Assembly (NCBI GenBank): GCA_021324615.1 | Contig: JAJPIT010000110.1 | Span: forward strand, 1 to 64,000 | DNA length: 64,000 nucleotides | Direction: 5' to 3' | Source: Terriglobia bacterium | Lineage (GTDB): Bacteria > Acidobacteriota > Terriglobia > Bryobacterales > Bryobacteraceae | Part shown: in pieces, positions 9,844 to 18,817 of the stretch | Numbering within the stretch: the first letter of the stretch is position 1 | Layout: each line of letters starts with the position of its first letter | Translations under genes and position numbers: made by a program | Notes under the pieces: generated by a model | The model's input: only the letters and a program-made list of their open reading frames with translations | What the model was told of the DNA's origin: nothing | Database searches by the model: none

Positions 9844-10268
9844 GCAATCCCCCAGGAACTGAGCGTCTCTTCCGAAAGTAGCCTCAGCACGGGCGGCGGG
9901 GCTGGACACACGGAGAGAAAATTGGCCACTTCCTGGCGCGGACTGAAGCCTTAGCAGTTTTTACGCGCGAAATCGGACGAGTCTGAGAATCTTGTCTGCG
10001 GGGAAAGAATCTCCCGCTCGAACTGCGCAAAGTCGTTCAGGGCCAGGAAGAGCAGATCCATCATACTGATTTTTCTGGCAATTGTTCGTTTGCTTTCGCG
10101 TTCTTCTCTGGTTGGCATCCTGTTCATCCCTCTGTCAAAAGGGCAACTGGAATGCCAGAATCGGAAGAGCGGTTCCACCGGCTGCTGCGCCGGGACGGAC
10201 CAGACCAGACCGTGAATGGGCGGGACCTACGGGGCGCCGCGCGGCTGCTATCCTGAAGACACACCGCT
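9844..10268. other. Intergenic stretch between the kai operon and the Lpt genes
   Basis: No convincing gene. A weak minus-strand ORF (start ATG near 10124, stop at 9951) would encode about 57 residues including MMDLLFLALNDF. It has no recognisable domain, though AGAGGG sits directly before the ATG; I leave it undecided. A short ACTG..CAGT stem followed by TTTT near 9945-9965 could terminate the kai transcript but is weak. Near the right end, TGCTATCCT (10247-10255) fits an extended -10 element for the lpt gene starting at 10269. Confidence 0.4.
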
Positions 10269-12539
10269 ATGCGCCGCAGCCGGTGGCTCTTTCTTGCCGC
10301 CTTTTTCGCCATCGTCATCTGGGTGAGTGCGATTTACGTCAGATCCAAGGCCAGCGCCGAGCGCAACACCATCTCGCCACCCAAGCCGCTGGAAGCGGGC
10401 ATCGACGCGCGGTCCCAGCACTACAGCTACACCAAAAGCAACGGCACCACGCCGGTCTTTTCGATCAGCGCCGGCGAGATGCGCGAAAACAAGGATTCTT
10501 CCATCATTCTGCTCCAGGACGTCGAGCTGCATCTGTTTCATAAAGACGGCAGCCAGTACGACCGCGTGCTGTGCGACAAGGCCAGCTTCAATGAGAGCGC
10601 CAAAACGCTCTTTTCCGACGGCGAGGTGCGGATCACCATGGGCATTCCCGCCGAAGGCCCGCCGCACGGCCGCATCGTCGGCATTAAGTCCTCCGGCATC
10701 ACTTTTCAAAGCGAAACCGGAAAGGCCGCCACCGACCGCCGCGCCTGGTTCGATTTCGGCAGCGATGGCAGGAAAGAAGGCGGCGGAACGGCCGTCGGAG
10801 TGGAGTACGATCCGCAAACCCGCGAGCTGCATCTGAAAAGCCAGGTCTCGCTCGACTGGACCGGCAAGACGGAGGGCTTCGTTCCCATGCACATCGAAGC
10901 GGGCGAAGCGTTTTACCGGGAAAAGGAGTCGAAAGTCCTGCTGACGCCGTGGTCCAGGCTGAGCCGCGACACGCTGCACATGGAGGGCGGCAACGCCGTG
11001 ATCACGCTCGATCAGGGCGACATTCGCGAGGCGTATGTCGCCGGCGGGCACGGCCTGCGCGAGGAGCCCGACCGCAAGATCGAATTTCAAGCCGATCGCA
11101 TGTGGATCCATTTCGCCGACGGCATGGTGGTCGATCACATCTACGCGGATCAGAACGGCCGGCTGGTCTCCACCGCCGCCACCATGCGCACCACGGTTAC
11201 CTCGCCGCACATGGATCTGAGCTTCAAGCCGCAAAACAAGGACAGCGAGCTCCAGGAAGTTCTGGCGCGTGGCGGCAGCACCGCCGAAGCGCAGCCGCTT
11301 CCCAGGCCCAACACGGAAACCAAGGAAACGAAAATTCTTAGAAGCGATACCATCACGCTCAAAATGCGCGCGGGCGGGAAGGAGATCGCCAGCGCCGAGA
11401 CCGCCGGGGCCGGTACGCTCGATTTTCTTCCCAACGCGCCCGGCCAGGCGAGGCGGTTTCTTAAAGGCGATCACATCTGGATCACCTACGGCGCCGGGAA
11501 TCGCATTCAAAGCCTCAAGGCCGTCAACGTCACCACACGAACCGAAAAACCGGGAGCGAAAGATCCGGCGGTCACCGAAAGCCGGGATCTGCTCGCGATC
11601 TTCGATCCCAAAACCAGCGATCTTTCGCGCATGGAGCAGAAGACAAACTTCAAGTACGACGAAGGCGACCGCCACGCGCGGGCCGCCAGCGCCGTGCTCG
11701 AACAGGATACCGGCGTGATGACGCTCGATGGCGGGGCGAGGATGTGGGATTCCACCGGCTCGGCCGCCGCCGATCATATCGTGACCAATCAGAAGACGGG
11801 CGATTTCGAAGCCGCCGGACATGTCATGTCCACGCATCAGCCGGATAAGAACGGCAAATCCTCGGCGATGCTTTCCACCGATGAAGTCATGCAGGCCCGG
11901 GCACGGCGCATGACCTCCACCGAGAACAACCAGAAAGTCCTCTACGAAGGGGACGCGGTGGCCTGGCAGGGCGCCAATCGAGTGGAGGCCGACCGGCTGC
12001 AAATCGACCGCGAGGCGCAGATCCTGGAAGCGCATGGCCGGGTGAAAAGCCAGTTCGTCGATAAGAACAAGAGCCAGGAGGACGAAGCGGACGGCGAACC
12101 GGCGCCCGCGGCGCCTCCCGTGTTCACCATCGTGACCGCGCCCGACATGGTCTACCACGAGGAAAATCGGGTGGTCGAGTATTCGGGAGGCGTGGAGCTG
12201 GTTCGCCCCGGCATGACCATCACCGCGCGCCGGATCCGCGCGTTCCTCAAGGACGCCGACGAGGATTCCTCGCTGGACAAAGCCTTCGCCGATGGAACGG
12301 TGAAGATCGTGAGCACGTCGGAAAAGACCAGGAGGACGCGGGTGGGCACCTCCGAACACGCCGAATATTACGCCGATGAAGAACGCGTCGTGCTCAGCGG
12401 AGGCCAGCCTCTGCTAATCGATAACCAGAACCGCACGCGCGGCAGTCAATTGACCTGGTTTGCCAACGATGATAGGCTCATCGTAGACGGCAAGGACAAA
12501 ACCAATCCCGCCAAAAGCGTCGTCCACAAGAAGAAATAG
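10269..12539 (+). CDS. LPS-transport protein: LptC-like N-terminus fused to LptA/OstA-type repeats
   Basis: 756 residues. A single membrane helix (about 5-25) anchors the protein and is followed by an LptC-like periplasmic domain ([25 protein letters not shown]). Several OstA/LptA-like beta-jellyroll segments come next, e.g. [52 protein letters not shown] and [20 protein letters not shown]. coli LptC is about 191 residues and LptA about 185, so one polypeptide here seems to supply the whole periplasmic bridge. lptB follows after 8 bases. No separate lptA is seen. LptF/G and LptD must be elsewhere. The C-terminal Lys-rich tail is odd. Confidence 0.85.
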   Translation: MRRSRWLFLAAFFAIVIWVSAIYVRSKASAERNTISPPKPLEAGIDARSQHYSYTKSNGTTPVFSISAGEMRENKDSSIILLQDVELHLFHKDGSQYDRVLCDKASFNESAKTLFSDGEVRITMGIPAEGPPHGRIVGIKSSGITFQSETGKAATDRRAWFDFGSDGRKEGGGTAVGVEYDPQTRELHLKSQVSLDWTGKTEGFVPMHIEAGEAFYREKESKVLLTPWSRLSRDTLHMEGGNAVITLDQGDIREAYVAGGHGLREEPDRKIEFQADRMWIHFADGMVVDHIYADQNGRLVSTAATMRTTVTSPHMDLSFKPQNKDSELQEVLARGGSTAEAQPLPRPNTETKETKILRSDTITLKMRAGGKEIASAETAGAGTLDFLPNAPGQARRFLKGDHIWITYGAGNRIQSLKAVNVTTRTEKPGAKDPAVTESRDLLAIFDPKTSDLSRMEQKTNFKYDEGDRHARAASAVLEQDTGVMTLDGGARMWDSTGSAAADHIVTNQKTGDFEAAGHVMSTHQPDKNGKSSAMLSTDEVMQARARRMTSTENNQKVLYEGDAVAWQGANRVEADRLQIDREAQILEAHGRVKSQFVDKNKSQEDEADGEPAPAAPPVFTIVTAPDMVYHEENRVVEYSGGVELVRPGMTITARRIRAFLKDADEDSSLDKAFADGTVKIVSTSEKTRRTRVGTSEHAEYYADEERVVLSGGQPLLIDNQNRTRGSQLTWFANDDRLIVDGKDKTNPAKSVVHKKK

Positions 12540-12547
12540 TTTTTCCT

Positions 12548-13321
12548 GTGCACACCCTGCGAACCAATGAACTGACCAAGGCGTATCGCGGCCGGAAGGT
12601 GGTCGATAACGTGTCGGTGTGGGTCAAGCAGGGGGAGGTGGTGGGGCTGCTCGGCCCCAACGGCGCCGGCAAGACGACGACGTTCTACATGATCGTCGGC
12701 CTGATCACGCCCGACTCCGGCCGGGTCCTGTTGGACGACGACGACATCACGCCGCTGCCGATGTACCGGCGCGCGCACCGGGGCATCAGCTATTTGCCGC
12801 AGGAGGCCTCGGTGTTTCGCAAGCTGTCGGTGGAAAACAACCTGATGGCGATCCTGCAAACCCTCCCCATCAGCCGCCGCGAGCGCCGGGAGCGAATGAA
12901 CCGCCTGATCGCGCAGATGGGTCTCGAGCAGGTGCGCCACAACAAAGGCTACGCTCTTTCCGGCGGCGAGCGCCGCCGCGTCGAAATCGCGCGCAGCCTG
13001 GTGATCGAGCCGAGTTTTCTTCTGCTCGACGAGCCTTTTTCCGGGATCGATCCGATTCAGGTCCTGGAGCTGCAAAAAATCATCACCGACCTCAAGCGCG
13101 CCGGCATCGGCATTTTGGTCACCGACCACAACGTGCGCGAGACGCTGGCGGTGGTGGATCGCGCCTATATTATCAACAACGGCCGCATCTTCCGCTCGGG
13201 ATCGCCGGAAAGCCTGAGCAACGATCCGGAAGTCCGCCGGGTCTATCTGGGCGAAAATTTCAGCACGGTGGAGCTGCAAAGCGGCCGCTGGCAGATCCCC
13301 GCCGCCGAAGAGGATTCCTAG
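12548..13321 (+). CDS. lptB: LPS export ABC transporter ATP-binding protein LptB
   Basis: 257-residue cytoplasmic ATPase that powers LPS extraction by LptFG. It has Walker [10 protein letters not shown], the Q-loop [12 protein letters not shown], signature LSGGERRR, Walker [14 protein letters not shown] and switch His in VTDHNVRET, all as in LptB. The start is GTG at 12548, 8 bases after the LptC/A fusion, so the two are co-transcribed. Unlike in many genomes, rpoN does not follow; the next genes converge from the other strand. Length is normal for the family (about 240) apart from a short C-terminal extension. Confidence 0.95.
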   Translation: MHTLRTNELTKAYRGRKVVDNVSVWVKQGEVVGLLGPNGAGKTTTFYMIVGLITPDSGRVLLDDDDITPLPMYRRAHRGISYLPQEASVFRKLSVENNLMAILQTLPISRRERRERMNRLIAQMGLEQVRHNKGYALSGGERRRVEIARSLVIEPSFLLLDEPFSGIDPIQVLELQKIITDLKRAGIGILVTDHNVRETLAVVDRAYIINNGRIFRSGSPESLSNDPEVRRVYLGENFSTVELQSGRWQIPAAEEDS

Positions 13322-13357
13322 AGCCCGCACGGCGGCGTTTCCGCGCGGCAGAAATCC

Positions 13358-13792
13358 CTAGTGGTCGATGTACATCTGCGCGGTCGAGGACACGTAAAGG
13401 TTTTGCTTCAGCGCCAGTCCCGCCAGCGGCTGGATGGTGTAGCCCACCGTCACGGTGACCGTGGAGCCCGGCGTATTGTCGGGATTCCAGGTGGTGGTGA
13501 CGCTCAACTGGCTGCTGTTCAATCCGACCGCCTCCGACTGCACGTAAGCGGTCACATCGGAGGCCGCCGCCGGCGAGGAGCTTTGGGATCCGTGAACGGA
13601 CGCCCACCGTGCCGCATCCTGTGCCGCGTAGGAGCAGAAATTATAGGCGTAAATCCCCCAGCCTGCCTCCATTCCGCCGAGCGTCATCAAAAGAAAGCCG
13701 AGCAGGCACAGGGAAAGCTCGATCATTGCGCTGCCGCGCTGCCGGCGGCGCCGCAGCCCGGGTCTTCCGGCGGGCGGATGGCGTGGGGCCAC
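13358..13792 (-). CDS. TadE-like pseudopilin
   Basis: 144 residues. After a basic stretch (RRRRQRGSAMIEL) comes one hydrophobic helix, then an extracytoplasmic domain with a TIQPLAGL segment. This is the TadE architecture of Tad/Flp pilus minor pseudopilins. The conserved Glu five residues after Gly (GSAMIE) fits prepilin processing or packing. The start is GTG at 13792, one base after the upstream gene's stop. It is the last of three minus-strand Tad-type genes and converges on lptB. The pilus motor and secretin (tadA, cpaC) are not in the window. Confidence 0.8.
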   Translation of the reverse strand: MAPRHPPAGRPGLRRRRQRGSAMIELSLCLLGFLLMTLGGMEAGWGIYAYNFCSYAAQDAARWASVHGSQSSSPAAASDVTAYVQSEAVGLNSSQLSVTTTWNPDNTPGSTVTVTVGYTIQPLAGLALKQNLYVSSTAQMYIDH

Positions 13793-13793
13793 T

Positions 13794-14267
13794 TTATTGC
13801 ACCTGTCCGATGGCGATCTGCGTGCAGTTGATCGGCGCCGGAACCCAGGGATAAACGATCACCGGCGAATAGGGAATCGTCACCGATACCTTGACGTAGG
13901 TCATGCTGGTGCCGCTGCTGCACGATGCCGGACAACTGCTCTGGGCGCCGCCCACCGAGCAGGTGCAGAACAGGCTCGCCGTGGCCGTCGCGCCCGGATA
14001 ATTTCCGGTGTCGGCCAGCGCCGCGTTCTGGACCCCCGCGAGGTTGTTATAGTTGGCCGGACTCAGCGCGGCGTAGAGAACCCCGGCCTCCGCCGCTCCC
14101 TGCGCCATCGACTCAATGTTGAAGATGCGCGAAAACCCGGTGATGCCGCAAAGGAACATCAGCAGCACGGTGGAGCAAAGCGCGAACTCGATCAGCGCGT
14201 TGCCGCCCTGATTTTTTCTCCGCGGTCGAGTGACGGTGCGATTCATCTCCGGTCCCCGCTTTCTCAT
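13794..14267 (-). CDS. TadE/TadF-like pseudopilin
   Basis: 157 residues. It has a basic N-terminus (RPRRKNQGGNALIEFAL) followed by one hydrophobic helix and an extracellular part with a Cys-rich insert (CTCSVGG..CPASC). The GNALIEF segment is the TadE signature. The ATG overlaps the TGA of the upstream Tad gene (ATGA), so translation is coupled. An internal ATG at 14246 (MNRTV) is an alternative but has GGAG too close to it. The cysteines may form a stabilising disulfide after export. Confidence 0.8.
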   Translation of the reverse strand: MRKRGPEMNRTVTRPRRKNQGGNALIEFALCSTVLLMFLCGITGFSRIFNIESMAQGAAEAGVLYAALSPANYNNLAGVQNAALADTGNYPGATATASLFCTCSVGGAQSSCPASCSSGTSMTYVKVSVTIPYSPVIVYPWVPAPINCTQIAIGQVQ

Positions 14268-15616
14268 TGCACCAGCCCGCCTCCGGTCGAGGACGGCGCG
14301 ATGGTGTAGACGTTGGCCAGCGCGGTATGATCGTTGCCCAGATTCGAGTTGCCGGTGAGGTTGATCATATCCGCCACGATATACAGAAATCCCGGCGTCC
14401 TGTTGTTCCCGTTGAAGGTCACGGTGTTGTTCAGGAAATAGAGGGCGCCGTCGAAGGTGCTGGTGGAGTTGCCGTTGATCTTATGCGAGAGTCCGCTGAT
14501 ATTGCGGTCGTCGAAGAATAGCACGCCAGCCGGCGTCGTTGTGCTCAGCCCGGCAAGATTGATGCTTGGCGTGCCATTGACGGTGATCGATGACGCCGCC
14601 ACCGTGCCTCCGGAGCAGCCCCAGGCCTGCGAGTTCGACGACGTGTTGTAGAACATGACGCCGGTCTCCTGCTGGCCTCCGGGAAGCGTCACCGCGCTTC
14701 CCACCGAAACGTTGGCCTGCGACCCGATATTCATTCCTCCGCCCGCCAAAACATAGACCCCCGGCGTGAAGGTCACCGATCCATGGATCGTCATGCCTCC
14801 GCAGTAGATCCCCGGACTCAAGGTGTTGGAGGAGTTCGGATTATTATCGTGCCATCCGCCGCTGGCGACCCGGAGAGTCAGGCCGTTCGGAGTGGGCGTG
14901 GCGACGTGCGCCAGGGGATCGTTGAAGTCGGCGATGTGAACCGGCGTCTCATAGGCCGCCGTGGTCGAATTGATCACGTAGCTGCCATAGAGGTCCCAAC
15001 CGCCCACCACGCCGATGGCTGCTCCGTTGGTGAGATTCCAGGTGGAGTTGCCGCCCATCATAAAGGCCGTCGAACTGGTCGATTTCACCACCGCGCTGCA
15101 CGCCGTGCTGATCGTCAGATTGCCGGACACGTTCAGCGCGCCGCTGGCCGTCGGATCCATGGCGAAGATACAGGCGCCGATGCTGCCTTCATCATTGCTG
15201 GTGCGGGCCGTCGAGGTGGCCGTAAGGCTCGCCGTCTTCTGGCCGAAGATCTGCATGAAAAACAGCGGCATCGTATGGGTCACGGTAACTTGAACCGCAG
15301 CGCTGTCGCCGGCGTACGCTCCGCTGGTGGGCGGGTTCGCCACCGTGACGGTGGTGTTATCGGTTCCGTTGGTGAAACCGTTCAGCGAGGCGTCGTTTTG
15401 ACCGGCCGCGACCAGGTCCGTATTTCCGCGCTCCATCTCCCGAAGCGCGCCCATCGCGGCCGCGTCGGCCGCCATCTGGAGTTTTCGCTTCTCAAATTGC
15501 ATGTAGCCGACGTCCACGGCGAGTCCCGTGAATCCGATCATGGCGACCAGCATGGCCGCGTAAGCCACCGCGACGAAACCACGTTCCCGGTCAGAACGGA
15601 GAGGGGGATGCTTCAT
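14264..15616 (-). CDS. TadG-like pilus-assembly protein with large Gly/Ser/Asn-rich exported region
   Basis: 450 residues. The N-terminus is the Tad domain (RGFVAVAYAAMLVAMIGFTGLAVDVG, here only in outline) followed by KLQMAADAAAMGAL, typical of TadG. The long rest is rich in Gly, Ser, Thr and Asn, with repeating beta-helix-like turns (GIYCGGMTIHGSVTFTPGVY; VYVLAGGGMNIGSQANVSVG). It lacks a recognisable von Willebrand A motif. I chose ATG 15616 because AAGGAA lies 7 bases before it; a TTG at 15640 is possible. It is the first gene of the pseudopilin set, about 200 bases downstream of the response regulator. Confidence 0.78.
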   Translation of the reverse strand: MKHPPLRSDRERGFVAVAYAAMLVAMIGFTGLAVDVGYMQFEKRKLQMAADAAAMGALREMERGNTDLVAAGQNDASLNGFTNGTDNTTVTVANPPTSGAYAGDSAAVQVTVTHTMPLFFMQIFGQKTASLTATSTARTSNDEGSIGACIFAMDPTASGALNVSGNLTISTACSAVVKSTSSTAFMMGGNSTWNLTNGAAIGVVGGWDLYGSYVINSTTAAYETPVHIADFNDPLAHVATPTPNGLTLRVASGGWHDNNPNSSNTLSPGIYCGGMTIHGSVTFTPGVYVLAGGGMNIGSQANVSVGSAVTLPGGQQETGVMFYNTSSNSQAWGCSGGTVAASSITVNGTPSINLAGLSTTTPAGVLFFDDRNISGLSHKINGNSTSTFDGALYFLNNTVTFNGNNRTPGFLYIVADMINLTGNSNLGNDHTALANVYTIAPSSTGGGLVQ

Positions 15617-15820
15617 AGGGTTTTTCCTTCGTCCTACCAAAGTCTGGCATTACGAGCGTTCCGGTTCTATCGGGGAACTCACCCATATGGAAGTGCGGGA
15701 ACTACCTACCTATTTTCTTGGTGGGAACATACCAGCCTCTGGTACTAGGGACGCACTCTCCCTTGGACGGAGCTACTTATTAATCATTGATAAATAAGGT
15801 GTTAATCTCTTAGCGGGTGG
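15617..15820. promoter_or_regulatory. Upstream region of the Tad genes with GGGAAC repeats and an AT-rich dyad
   Basis: The region holds three direct copies of GGGAAC followed by a loose ACC (15673-15678, 15697-15702, 15723-15728), spaced 24 and 26 bases apart. An imperfect AT-rich dyad has arms 15777-15786 and 15788-15797 that match at 9 of 10 positions. The response regulator gene ends at 15821 and the Tad genes start at 15616, both on the minus strand, so this is the probable control region for the pili. Binding proteins are unknown. Confidence 0.4.
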
Positions 15821-16486
15821 CTACCGCGAGGACGTCAGATTCCGCTGGAGGGCGAACTTCACCAGCCCGGCCACGTCGTGGATATCCAGCTTCCGCATTA
15901 AGCTGGCGCGGTAGGTATCGACCGTTTTGGGACTCAGCGAAAGCCGCGCGGCGATTTCCTTGGCGCGCACACCGTCGCAGAGGAGCGAAAAAACCTGATA
16001 TTCGCGCGAACTGAGCGATTGCAGCGGATCGTCGCCCGGCCGCCTTTCCCCGGGACAGAAAATCTTGTTCAGTTCCAGTTCCGGAGAAACGTAGACCCCG
16101 CCTTCGAGGATCTGATCGAAGGCCTCCAGCAGCTCATGGGAGGGCGCCGACTTCAACAGAAACGCGCTGACGCCGGAGCGCAGAGCCTCCACCACCGTCT
16201 TCCGGTCGCGGCGTGTGGAAAGGACCACCAGCTTGCTGGCCAGCCCCTGGCTGCGCACCCGGCGGACAATTTCCAAGGTGTACAAATCCGGCAGGTTAAG
16301 ATCCAGGACCGCGATATCGGGCCGCTGTTCCTGAATCAGCCGCAGCGCCACCGCGCCCTGCGAGCACTGTGCAACGACGTGCAGGTGCGGCTGCGCCTGG
16401 CACAATGCCGCCAGTCCTTCCCTCACCAGCGTCAACTCGTCCGCCAGAAGGACCGAATAGGTTTTGGGCTCTCTTACCGGGACCAG
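15821..16486 (-). CDS. NarL/LuxR-family response regulator, apparently with a CTG start
   Basis: Receiver plus LuxR-type helix-turn-helix. The first receiver strand (YSVLLADELTLVREGL), phosphoacceptor Asp (AVLDLNLPD) and Lys (FLLKSA) are visible. The C-terminal helix-turn-helix reads LSSREYQVFSLL...KEIAARLSLSPKTVDTYR. The first strand and its acidic pocket lie upstream of the first usual start (TTG 16435). No ATG, GTG or TTG exists between them and the in-frame stop. A CTG at 16486 sits 4 bases after AGGAGG, so I place the start there, giving about 221 residues. It follows the STAS gene on the same strand and precedes the Tad genes. Confidence 0.85.
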   Translation of the reverse strand: MVPVREPKTYSVLLADELTLVREGLAALCQAQPHLHVVAQCSQGAVALRLIQEQRPDIAVLDLNLPDLYTLEIVRRVRSQGLASKLVVLSTRRDRKTVVEALRSGVSAFLLKSAPSHELLEAFDQILEGGVYVSPELELNKIFCPGERRPGDDPLQSLSSREYQVFSLLCDGVRAKEIAARLSLSPKTVDTYRASLMRKLDIHDVAGLVKFALQRNLTSSR

Positions 16487-16539
16487 AAGCCCTCCTCAGT
16501 TAAAGTGAGCGCCAGACGGGTTAATTCTCTATGTTTTTT

Positions 16540-16884
16540 CTATGAAAAACTACGGACCGCGGCGGCCTCGTCGTCGAAAACTTCGAACACCGTGTACAGC
16601 TTGGTAATTTGCAGCAAATCCCGCACGCGTTTGGTCAGATTGAGGAGCTTTACCGCTCCCCCCTGATTGGCGACGGTGGTAAAGCCCGAGACCATTTCGC
16701 CGATCCCCGAGCTGTCGATATAGGAAACTTCGGCCAGGTTGAGCAGCAGCTTCTTTTTCCCGTTGGCCGCCAGTTCGCGGATGGTATCGCGGAAGGCGCT
16801 GGCGCCTTCGCCCAGCGTAATGCGGCCCACCACGTCGATCACCGTCACGTCGCCCACCTGGCGGGTAGTCATTTTCACGCTCAC
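16540..16884 (-). CDS. STAS-domain anti-anti-sigma factor (RsbV/SpoIIAA-like)
   Basis: 114-residue cytosolic STAS protein. Unphosphorylated, such proteins bind and remove an RsbW-type kinase from its sigma factor. The phosphorylation site YIDSSGIGE (Ser58/59) is intact, as is the VIDVVGRITLGEG strand region. GTG at 16884 is preceded by GGGGGAGGAA at good distance. It begins 14 bases after the RsbW-like gene ends, so kinase and substrate are encoded together. No sigma factor gene or PP2C phosphatase is nearby, so the final target is unknown. Confidence 0.92.
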   Translation of the reverse strand: MSVKMTTRQVGDVTVIDVVGRITLGEGASAFRDTIRELAANGKKKLLLNLAEVSYIDSSGIGEMVSGFTTVANQGGAVKLLNLTKRVRDLLQITKLYTVFEVFDDEAAAVRSFS

Positions 16885-16898
16885 AGGATTCCTCCCCC

Positions 16899-17345
16899 TT
16901 AGTGATTGTTCTTTCCCAAGTACTTCACCATTCTCACTTCGGTCCCCCGCGGTTGATGGGGCCGGATCTGAAATTCGTCCATAAAAGCCTGCATCAGCAG
17001 CAGGCCCCGTCCGGAGTGCCGCAGCAGATTTTCGTCGGCCAGCGGATCGGGAAGATTGCTCATATCGAAGCCTTCGCCCTCATCGGCGATAATCACCTCC
17101 AGCCGCCCGGCCGACCGCGAGATGCTGACCGTCACCTTTTTGCGCGCATTGTAGCGATTCCCATGGACCACGGCGTTGACCATGCATTCCCGCACCGACA
17201 TGCCGATGTGATGCTGCTGGTCTTCATCGAAGCCGGCCTGCGCGGCCTCGCTGAGCACGCGCTCTTCGGCGATGTCCACGCTTTCCAGCGTGGAATCGAG
17301 CACAAGAGTCACGGTCCGCGCCTCAGCGGCCTGATTTTCTGCCAT
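16899..17345 (-). CDS. RsbW-like serine kinase / anti-sigma factor (GHKL ATPase)
   Basis: 148-residue GHKL-fold kinase of the SpoIIAB/RsbW type. The N box (RECMVNAVVHGN), G1 box (IADEGEGFD) and G2 box (HSGRGLLLM) are all present. It should phosphorylate the STAS protein encoded just downstream and, in its free form, hold a sigma factor or other target. It opens a minus-strand set: kinase, antagonist, response regulator. A TTGACA/TAACTT promoter lies about 60 bases upstream. Length and motif spacing are normal. Confidence 0.92.
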   Translation of the reverse strand: MAENQAAEARTVTLVLDSTLESVDIAEERVLSEAAQAGFDEDQQHHIGMSVRECMVNAVVHGNRYNARKKVTVSISRSAGRLEVIIADEGEGFDMSNLPDPLADENLLRHSGRGLLLMQAFMDEFQIRPHQPRGTEVRMVKYLGKNNH

Positions 17346-17404
17346 ACGGTCAACATGAATCCGCGCCTGCTCCGGCCGCCCGGTCCCGGCCTGGTCGAAA
17401 CGTT

Positions 17405-17434
17405 AAGTTAGAATAACACCGCGCCGGATGTCAA
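17405..17434 (-). promoter_or_regulatory. Sigma-70-type promoter for the RsbW/STAS genes
   Basis: On the minus strand TTGACA (17434-17429) and TAACTT (17410-17405) are separated by 18 bases. The start codon of the RsbW-like gene is 60 bases further on. The perfect -35 in GC-rich DNA is the main support; the -10 matches 4 of 6. The stretch from here to 17609 shows no gene or RNA that I recognise. Confidence 0.5.
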
Positions 17435-17609
17435 GCTGCATGGCCCATCTCCCGATACAAAAAGACGCCGCAGCGCGGGGATTTGATCGCGTGCGGAGCT
17501 TCCTTGCGGGCCCCGATCGGGGCGGAAGCCTGAAGCGCCGGCGGGCAGATCCGGCGCGGCTTTGCGAAGAATGCCGAAACGCTCCGCCGCCGGTGCGGTC
17601 TAGTTCGGC

Positions 17610-18816
17610 ATGCGAGCTGTTGTATACCACGGAACCGGCGACATCCGGCTGGAGGATGTGCGCGAGCCCAGGATCCGCGAAAGCACCGACGCCATTGTGC
17701 GGATCACCGCCAGCGCGATCTGCGGAACCGACCTGCATCTGGTGCGCGGCACCGTGCCGGGAATGAAACGCGGCACGATTTTAGGCCACGAGGGAGTCGG
17801 AATCGTGGAACAAACCGGCCGGGACGTGCGCAATCTGTGCGAAGGCGATCGTGTGGTGATTCCCTCCACCATCGGCTGCGGCGTTTGCAGCTATTGCCGT
17901 TGCGGATACTATTCGCAGTGCGACAACGCCAATCCGCGGGGCAAGGGGACGGCGTTTTTCGGCGGTCCGGAGGAAAACGGGGCGTTCGACGGATTACAGG
18001 CGGAAAAGGCGCGGATTCCCTTCGCCAACGTCGGCCTGGTGAAGCTTCCCGATACGGTGAGCGATGATGACGCCATCATGCTCTCCGATATTTTTCCGAC
18101 CGGTTACTTCGGCGCCAAGCTCGCTCAGGTGAAGCCGGGCGATACGGCCGCGGTCTTTGGCTGCGGGCCGGTGGGCCAATTCGTGATCACCAGCCTGAAG
18201 CTGCTCGGCGCGGGCCGGATTTTCGCCGTCGACACCATCGCTTCGCGTCTGGAAATGGCGCGCGCAGGGCGCCGAAGTGATCGATTTCAATGAAGAACAT
18301 CCGGTGGCGGCGATCCGCGAAATGACCCGCGGCATCGGCGTCGATCGCGCCATTGACGCCGTTGGCGTGGATGTGGTGCGCCCGCACTCCGGTCCGGCGT
18401 CGAAAGAGGCCAGGCAGAAAGCCGGCAGCTACAAAAGCGAGCTGCGGGAGATCGCGCCCAAATCTCATCCACGCAACGGCAACTGGAATCCGGGCGACGC
18501 GCCGTCGCAAGCGCTGGAGTGGGCCGTCGAGGCGCTGGCGAAGGCGGGCACGCTTTCCATCATCGGCGTCTATCCGCAGATCATGAAGCGGTTCCCCATC
18601 GGCGCGGCGATGATGAAGAATCTCACCGTCACGGCCGGCAATTGCAATCACCGCAAGTATCTGCCGACGTTAATCGCCATGGTTTCGGCCAACATCGTCC
18701 GGCCGAGCCGGGTTCTGACCAAAGTCGAGCCGCTGCAATCCGTGCTCGACGCCTACAAGGCCTTCGATCAGCGGCAGGCCGGCTGGGTCAAGGTCGAGCT
18801 GCTGCCGGCGGCGTGA
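17610..18816 (+). pseudogene. Zinc-dependent alcohol dehydrogenase (Tdh/FDH-like), broken by a frameshift
   Basis: Medium-chain dehydrogenase of COG1063 type. The first frame (17610-18293) has catalytic-zinc CGTDLH and GHEGVGIVE, the structural-zinc cysteines CGVCSYCRCGYYSQC and the Rossmann GCGPVGQ. Translation then runs off frame at a GCGCGCGC run (18258-18265) and stops at 18293. The second frame resumes with EVIDFNEEHP and continues to 18816 with the normal C-terminal half. Restoring one GC unit, or removing one base, joins the halves. This is either a true pseudogene, a phase-variable repeat or an assembly error. Substrate unknown; alcohol, formaldehyde adduct or polyol are all possible. 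Confidence 0.85.
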
Positions 18817-18817
18817 A

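Noticed and set aside
17435-17609. RNA gene upstream of the dehydrogenase
   Set aside because: A CCCCGATCGGGG palindrome is present, but no tRNA fold or known RNA pattern was found.
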